In this document: piece after piece, positions 26,621-36,113 of the stretch | How positions within the stretch are numbered: the stretch's first letter is position 1 | Layout of the letters: each line of letters opens with the position of its first letter | Assembly (NCBI GenBank): GCA_029202485.1 | Contig: CP119313.1 | Coordinates: 620,001 to 684,000 of the forward strand | Reading direction: 5' to 3' | DNA: 64,000 nt | From: Candidatus Pedobacter colombiensis | GTDB lineage: Bacteria; Bacteroidota; Bacteroidia; Sphingobacteriales; Sphingobacteriaceae | Translations under genes and position numbers: made by a program | Notes under the pieces: generated by a model | The model's database searches: none | Told to the model about the DNA's origin: nothing | Seen by the model: the letters and a program-made list of their open reading frames with translations, nothing else

Positions 26621-27145
26621 ATGAAGAAGGAGCAAAATAAAGTGAATAAGGGAGAACCTAAGAGACCGATAGATGTTCTTTTTGATAAATATGCAGAAAG
26701 TCATCAAAACAGTACGAATGAACTTATTCACTGGATCTGTGTACCATTAATTGTCTTTAGCTTAGTTGGTTTGGTATGGGCTATCCCATTTCCTCATCTG
26801 GAGTTTTTAGGAAAGTACAATGGTTTTATAAATTGGGCCTCTTTCCTGATCGCATTTTCTATATATTATTATTATCGTTTGTCGCCAGTGATGTCTTACC
26901 TCATGTTGCTACTCATTTTTGCGATGTCTTTTTTTATTGTACAGCTGGAGAAAGTAGAAGCCGCAGGTGGCCCTGCGCTTTGGCTGGTTTGTGCTGTGAT
27001 TTTTGTGATTGCCTGGATAGGACAATTCGTAGGTCACAAAATTGAAGGAAAAAAGCCCTCATTTTTAGAAGATGTCAAGTTCTTGTTAATCGGCCCAATT
27101 TGGTTATTGCATTTTATTTGTAAGAAAATTGGGTTAAGATATTGA
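26621..27145 (+). CDS. DUF962 / Mpo1-like membrane protein
   Basis: This 174-residue protein belongs to the DUF962 family (yeast Mpo1/YGL010w). The family hallmarks are present: the N-terminal YAESHQNSTNELIHWICVP with conserved His, four or so membrane helices, and GHKIEGKKPSFLEDVKFLLIGP near the C-terminus. Yeast Mpo1 is an iron-dependent dioxygenase acting on 2-hydroxy fatty acids; whether the bacterial protein does this is not known, though Sphingobacteria do contain sphingolipids and hydroxy fatty acids. Confidence 0.85.
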   Translation: MKKEQNKVNKGEPKRPIDVLFDKYAESHQNSTNELIHWICVPLIVFSLVGLVWAIPFPHLEFLGKYNGFINWASFLIAFSIYYYYRLSPVMSYLMLLLIFAMSFFIVQLEKVEAAGGPALWLVCAVIFVIAWIGQFVGHKIEGKKPSFLEDVKFLLIGPIWLLHFICKKIGLRY

Positions 27146-27187
27146 TCCTTATCGTACTTTTCATAACATCGCCTTAATTTGTTTAAA

Positions 27188-28432
27188 ATGACTGCTGTAC
27201 AATCGAAAGCCTGCTGTTTACTCTCTTTACTCCTATTCTTTTCTCTCGAAATGCAGGCTTCTGTAGTTTTGGATACCATGTTGGTTCATAAAATTAAGGC
27301 TATTGTTGAGCGGGTAGCAAAAATTGAAGCCCCAGATCAGAGAACGGATGTTTTCAATTTTGAAATTACCGGAGATGATGTTCCGGCACTGAAATTGGAG
27401 ACTACTTTGCCAACAGGAGCAGCAGCTTTGACAGCAGCCTTAAAAAGAGAAGGTTTAATGATTTCTATCATTACCAACCTGCTGCCAGCTGCAGATTTAC
27501 AAGGTCAGGTCTATGGTGTAGTGCGTTTATCTGTAGCAAATAACAGAAAACATCCTTCACATCCGGCCGAAATGGTTACGCAGATGCTCATGGGTACTCC
27601 AGTTCAAATTTTAAAAAGAGAAAAAGGCTACTCCTTGGTTAGGTCGCCAGATCGGTACATCTCCTGGGTAGAGACAGATGCGTTGGCTGTGATGGACAAA
27701 GCTGGCTTTGAAGCTTGGCAACAAGCAGATAAATTAATGTATACAGCTGATTATGGTACTGCCTACAGCAAATCGGATATGAAATCGCAAAGGGTATCTG
27801 ATTTGGTGAAAGGAGATTTGCTGAAATTGATAGGCAAAGAAAGTGGATTTTATAAAGTGGCTTATCCTGATGGGCGTATAGCCTATATCCTTGTAAAAGC
27901 AGCCGAAAATTATAAAAAATGGGTTTCAAGGCCTAATCCTGATGCCGCACAGATTCTGGCTACTGCCAAAACACTGATTGGTACACCTTACATCTGGGGT
28001 GGCACTTCCATGAAAGGAGTAGACTGTAGTGGTTTTACCAAGACCTGCTTTTTCCTAAATGGGATCATTTTGCCAAGGGATGCTTCGCAGCAAGCGCTGA
28101 TTGGCGAGTCTGTGGATATTTATGAAGGAGATACAGTGAGTTTGGACAAATGCCTTAAAAATTTAAAGGCAGGAGATTTACTTTTTTTTGCAGCTGCAAA
28201 AGGCAAGTCTGTAAATCCACGGGTTACACATACGGCGATTTATATGGAAGATGGAAAATTTATTCAGGCAGCCGGTATGGTCAGAATCAATAGTTTAGTG
28301 CCATCTGCACCAGATTATGCAGATGCGCAGGTGCCTACACTAGTCGGAGCAAGGCGTATGCTCAACGGGATCGGAACACCACAAATTACACGCATAGATC
28401 AACACGAATTATATACAACCACTAAACCATGA
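27188..28432 (+). CDS. secreted NlpC/P60 (C40) peptidase with SH3b domains, YkfC-like
   Basis: This 414-residue protein has a signal peptide (about residues 1-24), an N-terminal domain with two SH3b-like modules (about 110-250) and a C-terminal NlpC/P60 domain with catalytic Cys280 (DCSGF) and His348 (RVTHTAIYM). Relatives are gamma-D-glutamyl-L-diamino-acid endopeptidases that trim cell-wall peptides for recycling. The frame extends to a TTG at 27179, but the ATG at 27188 gives the better signal peptide. Its stop overlaps (ATGA) the start of a degraded dipeptide epimerase gene, the usual pathway partner. Confidence 0.9.
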   Translation: MTAVQSKACCLLSLLLFFSLEMQASVVLDTMLVHKIKAIVERVAKIEAPDQRTDVFNFEITGDDVPALKLETTLPTGAAALTAALKREGLMISIITNLLPAADLQGQVYGVVRLSVANNRKHPSHPAEMVTQMLMGTPVQILKREKGYSLVRSPDRYISWVETDALAVMDKAGFEAWQQADKLMYTADYGTAYSKSDMKSQRVSDLVKGDLLKLIGKESGFYKVAYPDGRIAYILVKAAENYKKWVSRPNPDAAQILATAKTLIGTPYIWGGTSMKGVDCSGFTKTCFFLNGIILPRDASQQALIGESVDIYEGDTVSLDKCLKNLKAGDLLFFAAAKGKSVNPRVTHTAIYMEDGKFIQAAGMVRINSLVPSAPDYADAQVPTLVGARRMLNGIGTPQITRIDQHELYTTTKP

Positions 28433-28574
28433 ACAATAGAAGAGACTTTTTGAAATAAAACCTTACGCGCTCAACTTTAATCATGTGTTTACTTTAGCCA
28501 AGGCCGCTGTAGATATTGCACTGCATGATCTAGTGGGGAAGCTCATGGAGCAACCCCTCAACTACAAAACCTAA
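28429..28574 (+). pseudogene. remnant of L-Ala-D/L-Glu (dipeptide) epimerase
   Basis: An ATG overlapping the peptidase stop encodes MNNRRDFLK, a Tat-type start, then a stop. Two nucleotides out of frame follows IKPYALNFNHVFTLA, which resembles the epimerase N-terminal domain, fused in frame to AKAAVDIALHDLVGKLMEQPL, which is the strongly conserved enolase-superfamily segment of dipeptide epimerases. An intact gene would be about 1.1-1.2 kb. At least two internal deletions and the loss of the catalytic C-terminal barrel have left 146 nt. Such epimerases normally work with the YkfC-type peptidase upstream to recycle murein peptides. Confidence 0.8.
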
Positions 28575-28582
28575 CCCCAAAC

Positions 28583-30949
28583 TCAATGGTCGGATCTGTG
28601 TAGTTGGATCCCCGCATCAGTCAATACTTTTTTGGTGTCTATCATTGCTGCCGACCGCATAGATCCTGCAAGGGCAAGATCTGCCACCCAAAATAGAACT
28701 TTAATGCTGACTGCATATTCTCCAAATTCTTGCACTATGATTGCTGGTGCAGGAGTTTGGAGAATATCTTTATTCTGTTTTAGCTTTGCTGCAATTAACG
28801 CTTTAGCTTCATCCAGATCGGTATTATAATGTACACCAATTAAAAATTCAACCCTTTTACTACGGTCCTGCATGGTCCAGTTGATCAGGTGTTGCGAAAG
28901 TAGATCTCCATTGGGGACTATAATGTCTGCACCATCCGCACTGCGAATTTTGCTCGAACGTACGCCAATTTCCTTAACAGTTCCGGCTTTATTGCCGATT
29001 TCAATTTGATCGCCAATTTGTATAGGTCGTTCAAAAGCAAGTATTATACCCGAAACAAGGTTGTTTACGATGTTCTGCAAGCCAAAACCGATACCTACAC
29101 CTAAGGCACCGAGCATGATAGATAATTTATCAATCGGAATACCTGCAGCTGCAATGGCAACTAAAAACCCAACCGTCCAGATGGACAAACGGACAAGCAG
29201 CATCATCGAATTTAAGCCGCTGCGTTTACCTCCTGAACTTGCTTTCTCATGTCCAAAGAAGAAGCTGATGAAACCTGAGATTAAAGAAGATATCCAAATG
29301 ATGCAAAAGAAGATGGCGATGCTGGCAAATGTGAACTGGTAACTGCCAATGCTTCGTTGGGCATAGAAGAAGTCGGAACCCAATCTAATCATCAAATCAT
29401 ATAAGGTTAGGTTACGGATCAATCCGAGGGTCCAGATCACACAGGCGATAATCCATAAATTCCGTTGAAAACGATGTTGAAGCTCTTTATAATTGATAAA
29501 ATCAGAGAATCGACTGTCCTGGTAAGCTTCAGTTTGCAGATAGATCGCTTCGAGTATCATGGTACAAAAAACCTTTAACGTAATTCCCAATAGAAGGGTT
29601 TGTATGGCACTTACCCCAAGTATTTTCGACAGTGTGAGCATACCCGACAGGTTAAACAGTACGGATAGCAAGACCTGAGTTAGGGTGAAAATAAGTAATG
29701 CCTTTGTTGCTGGTGATTCTTCTATGTTAATAAAGAAAGGTTTGTTTTGGCGAATCATTTTTAGGCAAAGGAAGCTGAGCGAAAGACCCATAATAAGCAA
29801 TGCCCAGCGTTCACCAAATGAGGTGTCGAGTAATATATCGTCAACTGCATAGCAGCTCCAGAGGATGGTAAGTCCGATCCAGAGTACTTTGGAGCTTTTG
29901 GTAAGAAATGGCCATAATAGAAAGAACAGACAAATTAAGCGCAACGCTTCCATTGCATGCAGTAGAGACATGGTTGGATTGCCAAAGAATAACGGAGCAT
30001 AGGTAAACAGCGCCATTAAAGATCCTACCAATACGCTACGCTTTAAAAAGTTTACTTGCTGTAGTACACTTGATGGGTCTGACTGCTTTTTTATCCGCCT
30101 GATATTTGACAATATCCAAACGGTGGTAAAAATGAAAACGAGGAATGACAAGGCAACAATATGAATTTTACCGGCTAGATAAATACTGATGATCCTTGCC
30201 GAGCGCTGAAAGGCGTTGGCGATAGTTTCGGTAAAACTTTGTGGGTATTGTGTGGATTTGAGGTTAAAAAGTGCCGGCTCTTCTTTAGAAAACATATTTA
30301 TCTTTTTGGAAATAGATAGATAGGTCATGTCTGAAGAAAGGTCATTTAACTGGAGCATGTTTATGGACAACCTATTCTTGAGCAAGTTTACTTTAGACAG
30401 CATTTGCCTTTGTAGCGTGTCCAAAGACCTGGCTTTGGATAATAGGGAGGTCAGTTGATCATTTAGTATAGAATCTGGTATGATGACATTAAGGTCGGGG
30501 TCGCTGAGTAATTTTTTAACCTCTACATTGTTCTTTGTGAGCTGGTCGCTATAGTCGCTGAGTACATTTTTATTTACGGTTAAATTGTCTGATTGTTCTT
30601 TCAACAGGATAACCGCACTGTTTAAACTACGTAGGTTCATTTTTTGACCTTGCTGTTCAAACTTCAATTTAAAGGTTTTAACGCCTTGTTCTAAGCCGGT
30701 TAGTGTATTTTCAATGGTACTAAAATCAAAGCTCTTTTTTAGCATAAAACTATTCTTGTCCACCGTTAGGGAATAGCTTTGTACTTTGTTAACCAACAGT
30801 GGGATTTCTGTTTCTGTAGCGAGATGTTTGCTCTTTTTTGTTTGGGGATTGGAGTTTTTTTGAGCGAAAGTATGTTGAAGGGTGGCTAAAAAACAGATCA
30901 GAAGTAAAAATAGCTTGATATTGTTTTTTAGAAAAGCCTTTGAATGCAT
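28583..30949 (-). CDS. large mechanosensitive channel of the MscS family
   Basis: This 788-residue protein has a signal peptide, a long periplasmic helical region (about residues 30-240), about ten membrane helices and a C-terminal MscS core. The pore-lining helix and beta domain are clear in LGALGVGIGFGLQNIVNNLVSG and FERPIQIGDQIEIG. The layout resembles MscK/MscM-type large channels, which vent osmolytes on hypo-osmotic shock. It converges on the epimerase remnant. Confidence 0.9.
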   Translation of the reverse strand: MHSKAFLKNNIKLFLLLICFLATLQHTFAQKNSNPQTKKSKHLATETEIPLLVNKVQSYSLTVDKNSFMLKKSFDFSTIENTLTGLEQGVKTFKLKFEQQGQKMNLRSLNSAVILLKEQSDNLTVNKNVLSDYSDQLTKNNVEVKKLLSDPDLNVIIPDSILNDQLTSLLSKARSLDTLQRQMLSKVNLLKNRLSINMLQLNDLSSDMTYLSISKKINMFSKEEPALFNLKSTQYPQSFTETIANAFQRSARIISIYLAGKIHIVALSFLVFIFTTVWILSNIRRIKKQSDPSSVLQQVNFLKRSVLVGSLMALFTYAPLFFGNPTMSLLHAMEALRLICLFFLLWPFLTKSSKVLWIGLTILWSCYAVDDILLDTSFGERWALLIMGLSLSFLCLKMIRQNKPFFINIEESPATKALLIFTLTQVLLSVLFNLSGMLTLSKILGVSAIQTLLLGITLKVFCTMILEAIYLQTEAYQDSRFSDFINYKELQHRFQRNLWIIACVIWTLGLIRNLTLYDLMIRLGSDFFYAQRSIGSYQFTFASIAIFFCIIWISSLISGFISFFFGHEKASSGGKRSGLNSMMLLVRLSIWTVGFLVAIAAAGIPIDKLSIMLGALGVGIGFGLQNIVNNLVSGIILAFERPIQIGDQIEIGNKAGTVKEIGVRSSKIRSADGADIIVPNGDLLSQHLINWTMQDRSKRVEFLIGVHYNTDLDEAKALIAAKLKQNKDILQTPAPAIIVQEFGEYAVSIKVLFWVADLALAGSMRSAAMIDTKKVLTDAGIQLHRSDH

Positions 30950-31115
30950 ATCGTTAAATGGATTAGTTTGATTTAATCATTAGCAGTATTGATGCCAATG
31001 TTGGTTTAAATGACTTTATCATAATTGATAATTAACAACGTCTTAACATCACGACCTTACTTTTGTGACATAAATATTTGGTTAGTATTTATAAAGTTTA
31101 GGTTTAGTTGATAAC

Positions 31116-31145
31116 AAAAAGCCACGATGGATGTCGTGGCTTTTT
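31116..31145 (-). terminator. intrinsic terminator after the OlsF-like gene
   Basis: A perfect 12-bp stem AAAAAGCCACGA/TCGTGGCTTTTT with a TGGATG loop lies directly beyond the stop of the minus-strand acyltransferase gene. The stem ends in T runs on both strands. The remaining part of 30950-31115 shows nothing else. Confidence 0.85.
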
Positions 31146-31148
31146 GTT

Positions 31149-32900
31149 TTAAAAATTTTTTCCAACCTTCTCTAGCATTTCAGCTGGGATATTTTGCATA
31201 TCAACCACTAGAAAGCCATCCAGACAATCAGAAAACTTAGGATCTATATTGAAGCAAATGATTTTTGCATTCAGGTTCATATATTGTCTTAGCAATACAG
31301 GAATCTTAATGTGTGAATTTTCAATGTCCGAAATCAAGCTGTCCAGATCTTTTAAGGATTCACTACTTTCTATCAACAGGTCTTTATCAATGGCGGACAG
31401 GTCTGCCTTAAACTTGTTTTTAGGCTTTACATAATGTGCCAGTTCATAATCGAAATGGTTTTTGGTGATGTAATCAACAATTAAGGATTTTGAAAACTTA
31501 GAGAAGTTGTTGCTGATGCTTACCGGCCCAAACATATATCTGTATTGTGGATTGTCTAACAAGTATTTTAAAATGCCCTTCCACAACAAAAATAAAGGCA
31601 ATGGTTTTTGTTGATATTCTTTTCTGATCCATGAACGACCAAGTTCTATACCTTTTCTAAGCAAAGGGTAAAAAGGCTCCTTAATTTTAAACAGTTCCGA
31701 AAGGTAAAAACCTCTGCGACCCATTGTATTTAATATCTCGTCACCCTTGCCTATACGGTAGGCACCCACGATATTTTGTAGTTCCTTATCCCATATAAAC
31801 AAGTGATTGTAATAGATGTCGTAATTATCTAGGTCGATCTTTTTGTTGGTACCTTCACCAACTTCTCTAAAAGTGATCTCTCTTAAACGGCCAATTTCTC
31901 TCAGCACATTTGGGATGGCTACTGTTGGTGCAATGTACACCTCATAATTTTTTTCCTGCCATACCCTAAAGCCTTCAAGTTCCTCAATCTCTTCCACAAT
32001 TAAGTTACGGTCTGTCTCTGCGATAACAGGCTCCGGCTTTTTCTTTATCTTGAAAAGGTTAATCGGGTTAAACAATTTTTTCTCCTCTTCCAGTCCGGTA
32101 CCCAACGCATAAGTGCGGGCACGTAAAAAGTCGAGCAGTTTATTGGTGTTATTCCGGTAAGAGATATCTTCGATATTGATCGGCTTACCTATCCTGACCT
32201 TTATTTTAAGACCTTGTTTGTTTAGAAATTCTGATGGCAACTTAGCCGTTCTGAGTGTCGGATGAATAAAACTTAGAATGTTAAACAATACCCCATTGTT
32301 GCCATGGAAATAAATTGGTACAACTGGTACTTTTGCTCTGGCTATCAATTTACCCACTACAGGGTGCCATATGCGGTCGGTAATTTCTTGTTTATCCAAA
32401 CTAAAGGTAGAAACCTCACCGGCAGGGAAGATTCCAATGGGGGTTCCACTTTGCAGAAGGTCGAACGTTGCTTTTAGACCGCTTATGCTGGAGGTATGTT
32501 GAACGTTTTCGAAAGGATTTACCGCTACAAAGAACTCGCTAAGGTTAGGGATTTTTTTAAGGATGAAGTTAACCATCACTTTAGCCTCTGGCCTTACAGT
32601 ACATAACAATTTCACAAGTGCAAGGCCTTCAATACCACCATAAGGATGGTTGGCTATGGCTATAAAACCGCCTTTTTTAGGTATGCTTTTAAGGTCGTCT
32701 TCATCAAAATCGATACTTACGCCTATAGTTTCTAGTATTTTGTCGACAAATTCGAGACCGTTAAAGTGTTCATTTTGAGAAAAAACTTTGTTGATGTCAT
32801 TTAGTTTCATCATCTCCATAAGTAAAGCCGCTAAACCCGGTACACCTAACTTATCTATCTTTGTGGCCTTTGCAAACTCTTTAGTAGTAATAATCTTCAT
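31149..32900 (-). CDS. fused acyltransferase, OlsF-type (ornithine or glycine lipid synthesis)
   Basis: This 583-residue protein joins two acyltransferases. Residues about 60-270 form a PlsC-like domain with NHPYGG (His85, Glu91) and the IFPAGEVS loop. Residues about 320-470 form an OlsB-like N-acyltransferase domain with LREITFREVGEGTN and a DxDxxD-type stretch before the HLFIWD segment. This is the domain order of OlsF, described in Serratia and Flavobacterium johnsoniae as making ornithine lipids; GlsA/GlsB of Bacteroides make glycine lipids with separate proteins. The amino-acid head group made here cannot be read from sequence. A residue tail of about 100 follows. Confidence 0.85.
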   Translation of the reverse strand: MKIITTKEFAKATKIDKLGVPGLAALLMEMMKLNDINKVFSQNEHFNGLEFVDKILETIGVSIDFDEDDLKSIPKKGGFIAIANHPYGGIEGLALVKLLCTVRPEAKVMVNFILKKIPNLSEFFVAVNPFENVQHTSSISGLKATFDLLQSGTPIGIFPAGEVSTFSLDKQEITDRIWHPVVGKLIARAKVPVVPIYFHGNNGVLFNILSFIHPTLRTAKLPSEFLNKQGLKIKVRIGKPINIEDISYRNNTNKLLDFLRARTYALGTGLEEEKKLFNPINLFKIKKKPEPVIAETDRNLIVEEIEELEGFRVWQEKNYEVYIAPTVAIPNVLREIGRLREITFREVGEGTNKKIDLDNYDIYYNHLFIWDKELQNIVGAYRIGKGDEILNTMGRRGFYLSELFKIKEPFYPLLRKGIELGRSWIRKEYQQKPLPLFLLWKGILKYLLDNPQYRYMFGPVSISNNFSKFSKSLIVDYITKNHFDYELAHYVKPKNKFKADLSAIDKDLLIESSESLKDLDSLISDIENSHIKIPVLLRQYMNLNAKIICFNIDPKFSDCLDGFLVVDMQNIPAEMLEKVGKNF

Positions 32901-32933
32901 TTAAAATTGGATTAATGAATTGTAAAGCAAATT

Positions 32934-32941
32934 CAAAAATA
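32934..32941 (-). promoter_or_regulatory. -7 element of the OlsF-like gene
   Basis: The minus strand reads TATTTTTG (plus-strand CAAAAATA), an exact TAnnTTTG, about 33 nt upstream of the ATG. Confidence 0.45.
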
Positions 32942-33010
32942 AGATTAATATTTTTAAAGCACGTTACAAGCTAGAAATATAAGCTGTTTACTAGTGGTGT
33001 AGTAGTATTC

Positions 33011-33108
33011 AAAGCGGTTTTTGTAAAGCGGTTGAAGCTCCTTAGTTGTGGGGGGCTTGCCAGGGCAGTGCTGGGATGTTGGAGGGGCTGGCCGAGGCTC
33101 TGGCCCCA
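33011..33108. other. GC-rich intergenic segment with a short direct repeat
   Basis: The 312-nt gap before the HhH gene contains AAAGCGGTT twice (33011-33019, 33025-33033). A G-rich stretch then runs from about 33048 to 33107 with GGGGCT...GGCCCC as possible stem ends. Its base composition differs sharply from the AT-rich flanks. No reading frame, tRNA or known RNA is seen in it. Confidence 0.4.
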
Positions 33109-33212
33109 TAAAGGACTTAGCAAAACTCCAATAGATCTTGGATGATTAATTCGATATATTATTTCTTAAAGTATAAGTTGGTTAATTCTAAATGACTTGA
33201 TTAAATTAGCTG

Positions 33213-34118
33213 ATGAAGAAATGGTTAGCGGTTTATTTTGGGTTTACTAAGAGGGAATTTAATGGCTTAATGACGCTTGTGGTCTTAATTGGGCTAATAA
33301 TGAGCTTTCCTTATATATATGGTTTAATAAAACAGGAGGAGCAAGTAACTGAAGGTGAAGTGCAAGCTGTTTTAGAATTAGCCTTGTTAGAAAAGAAAAA
33401 GCTCAACAATAGAAAGGAACATCATGCTGAACCGCGGACCGTTAAAAGGAGAGCTAGCTTATTTACTTTTGATCCGAATACCATTAGTGTGGCAGAATGG
33501 GTAAAACTTGGTTTGTCAGCTAAACAGGCTGAGGCTATTTTAAAATATAGGGTGAAAGGTGGTAAGTTTAGAAAGCATTCAGATTTGCGCAAAATGTACA
33601 CCATAAGCGAACAGATGTATGAGCGGTTGGAACCATATATCAGGATTGGAAATGATTTAGAAAGCAGTTTAGTGCTTACTGCAAAAGTATATACCAAACG
33701 AGTGCCGATAAAGTCTGCACCTGTTATTATTGAAGTTAATGGCGCAGATACTACTGAACTTGATCAAATAAAAGGAATTGGGATGACGTTTGCCAATCGC
33801 ATCATTAAATATAGAGAAAGGATTGGAGGTTTTTATAAAAAGGAGCAGTTGATGGAAGTATTTGGCCTGGATTCGGTAAAGTACGAGGAGATTAAAGATC
33901 AGGTCGTAATTGATGTTAGTAAACTAAAAAAGATAAATGTGAATACTGCTGAACTGGCTGATTTTAAAAATCACCCGTATATCAGATATAAACAAGTAAA
34001 TGCGCTGATACAATATAGGAAACAGCATGGAAATTATAGTAATATTGCAGACTTAAATAAAGTAGCTATTTTAAATCAGGAAACGATTAACCGTTTAGCT
34101 GCTTATCTTGAATTTTAA
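33213..34118 (+). CDS. membrane-anchored helix-hairpin-helix protein, ComEA-like
   Basis: This 301-residue protein has one N-terminal membrane helix (about residues 17-36), then three helix-hairpin-helix units: about 85-150 (FDPNTISVAEWVKLGLSAKQAEAILKYR, read in pieces), 170-235 (IKGIGMTFANRIIKYRERIGG) and 235-300. Proteins with such units bind DNA backbones, as ComEA does in transformation. In Bacteroidota this type is common but not proven to take up DNA. It is followed after 2 nt by apt. Confidence 0.85.
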   Translation: MKKWLAVYFGFTKREFNGLMTLVVLIGLIMSFPYIYGLIKQEEQVTEGEVQAVLELALLEKKKLNNRKEHHAEPRTVKRRASLFTFDPNTISVAEWVKLGLSAKQAEAILKYRVKGGKFRKHSDLRKMYTISEQMYERLEPYIRIGNDLESSLVLTAKVYTKRVPIKSAPVIIEVNGADTTELDQIKGIGMTFANRIIKYRERIGGFYKKEQLMEVFGLDSVKYEEIKDQVVIDVSKLKKINVNTAELADFKNHPYIRYKQVNALIQYRKQHGNYSNIADLNKVAILNQETINRLAAYLEF

Positions 34119-34120
34119 CC

Positions 34121-34648
34121 ATGATCGAATCAAAAATAAAATCAACAGTACGCGATGTAAATGATTTTCCGAAAGCAGGAATCGTTTTTAAAGATATCAC
34201 TCCAATATTAAAAGAGCCTCAATTGTGTCTGGAGATCACCAGTGCACTGGCCGAGCAGCTTAAAAGTGTGGGTATTGATGTAGTTGCGGGTATCGAAAGT
34301 CGGGGGTTTTTATTTGGTCCGGCGTTGGCCCAACTTTTAAATGTTCCTTTTGTGCCAATCAGGAAGGCGGGTAAGCTGCCCTATAAAACAGTGCAGCAGT
34401 CGTATGAACTTGAGTATGGGACGGCAACTATAGAGCTGCATGAGGATGCGCTAATTGCCGGGCAAAAAGTTTTGATCCATGATGACTTACTGGCCACTGG
34501 TGGAACCGTTGTTGCCGCATCTAAATTGGTGATGCAGCTGGGCGCCGAAGTTGCAGGTTATTCTTTTATTATTGCTTTGGATTTCTTGAACGGAAGAGTC
34601 AGACTAGCGCCCTATAGTGAGCAAATCTTTGCACTTGCATCATATTAA
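34121..34648 (+). CDS. apt: adenine phosphoribosyltransferase
   Basis: This 175-residue enzyme salvages adenine to AMP with PRPP. The PRPP-binding motif VLIHDDLLATGGT is at about residues 118-130 and the N-terminal IRDVNDFPKAGIVFKDITP-like region is typical. It starts 2 nt after the HhH gene, so both are probably on one transcript. Confidence 0.97.
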   Translation: MIESKIKSTVRDVNDFPKAGIVFKDITPILKEPQLCLEITSALAEQLKSVGIDVVAGIESRGFLFGPALAQLLNVPFVPIRKAGKLPYKTVQQSYELEYGTATIELHEDALIAGQKVLIHDDLLATGGTVVAASKLVMQLGAEVAGYSFIIALDFLNGRVRLAPYSEQIFALASY

Positions 34649-34865
34649 AATTTGGCGGATTTATTGTTTTCTTTAGCTCTTGGCTGCTGAATGGCGCATT
34701 TTGAAAAAAAATAATAAAAAAAACTTTTGACCTTATTCGTTTGTCTAAAATGATAGGGTAAGGTTAATGAACTAAATACCATTTCGTTCTATCTTTTGGC
34801 GAATTTTTAACTGGTGATGCTGTAGTTTTATTTGTTTATCATTGCTCAAATTCAAACAATCAAAT

Positions 34866-36038
34866 ATGTTAGAAACGATGGATAATTCTGTGGGATTCAA
34901 CTTTAGTATCTCAGAAAATCAAGAGATGATCAGGGGTATGGTGAAAGATTTTGCCGAGAAAAATATCAAACCAAAATTGATGGAATGGGATGAATCGCAA
35001 TATTTTCCTGTTGAAGTTTTTAAACAATTGGGTGAACTGGGTTTGATGGGTGTTCTTGTCCCGGAAATTTATGGTGGATCTGGTTTTGGTTACCAGGAAT
35101 ATGTGGATGTAATTGTAGAAGTCGCAAAAGTTTGTGGTTCTATAGGTTTATCTGTTGCCGCGCATAATTCTTTATGTACCGGACATATTCTGGCTTTTGG
35201 AAATGAGGCCCAAAAACAAAAATGGTTGCCTAAGCTGGCTACTGCCGAATGGATAGGGGCCTGGGGTTTAACTGAAGCCAATACTGGATCGGACGCTTTG
35301 CGGATGATGACCACGGCTACATTAGATGGGGATGAATATGTAATTAACGGAGCTAAAAACTGGATCACACATGGTAAAAGTGGCGATGTTGCAGTTGTAA
35401 TGGTCCGTACCGGTGAAAAAGGGGAAGCTAAAGGTATTTCTGCGATTGTTGTTGAACGCGGTACACCTGGTTTTTCGGCCGGTAAAAAAGAGAATAAATT
35501 AGGCATGAGGGCTTCGGAAACTACAGAGATGATATTTGACAATTGTCGCGTTCCGAAAGAGAACCTTTTAGGAAATGTAGGAGAAGGGTTTAAACAAGCT
35601 ATGAAGGTGTTGGACGGTGGAAGGATTTCTATTGCCGCATTGGCTCTTGGTATCGCTAAGGGTGCCTATGAGGCGGCTGTTGCCTATTCCAAAGAGCGTC
35701 ATCAGTTTGGACAACCGATAGCTAGCTTTCAGGGGATAAGTTTTAAACTCGCCGATATGGCCACAGAAATTGAAGCTGCTGATTTGTTGATCAGGCAGGC
35801 TGCCGATTTAAAGAATCGTGGTTTACCTATGACAAAAGAGTCGGCAATGGCCAAATATTTTGCTTCAGAGGTTTGTGTAAGGTGTGCTACTGAAGCTGTA
35901 CAGATTTTTGGTGGCTATGGCTATACTAAAGATTTTCCAGTTGAGAAGTTCTATCGCGATAGCAAATTATGCACAATAGGAGAGGGGACCTCCGAAATTC
36001 AGAAAATAGTCATTGCACGGGAAGTGCTGAAAGACTAA
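34866..36038 (+). CDS. acyl-CoA dehydrogenase
   Basis: This 390-residue FAD enzyme catalyses the first step of beta-oxidation. Signatures visible: GAWGLTEANTGSDA (FAD/substrate region), the C-terminal FGGYGYTKDFPVEKFYRD and IGEGTSEIQ, with the likely catalytic Glu in GEGT. The chain-length preference is not clear; it resembles short/medium-chain types. A TTG at 34842 could lengthen it, but ATG at 34866 (or 34878) fits the family start. Confidence 0.94.
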   Translation: MLETMDNSVGFNFSISENQEMIRGMVKDFAEKNIKPKLMEWDESQYFPVEVFKQLGELGLMGVLVPEIYGGSGFGYQEYVDVIVEVAKVCGSIGLSVAAHNSLCTGHILAFGNEAQKQKWLPKLATAEWIGAWGLTEANTGSDALRMMTTATLDGDEYVINGAKNWITHGKSGDVAVVMVRTGEKGEAKGISAIVVERGTPGFSAGKKENKLGMRASETTEMIFDNCRVPKENLLGNVGEGFKQAMKVLDGGRISIAALALGIAKGAYEAAVAYSKERHQFGQPIASFQGISFKLADMATEIEAADLLIRQAADLKNRGLPMTKESAMAKYFASEVCVRCATEAVQIFGGYGYTKDFPVEKFYRDSKLCTIGEGTSEIQKIVIAREVLKD

Positions 36039-36081
36039 AGTCCTATTTAAGACGAATATGCTAACCAATTATAAAACTGGT

Positions 36082-36112
36082 AAATCCGGTGTATCGAAAG
36101 ATACCCGGATTT
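36082..36112. terminator. bidirectional hairpin between convergent genes
   Basis: AAATCCGG/CCGGATTT and GTATC/GATAC form a 13-bp stem with one bulged T and a GAAA tetraloop. It sits between the stop of the acyl-CoA dehydrogenase gene and that of the minus-strand hypothetical gene, and the following TTATTATTTT could aid release. Confidence 0.65.
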
Positions 36113-36113
36113 A

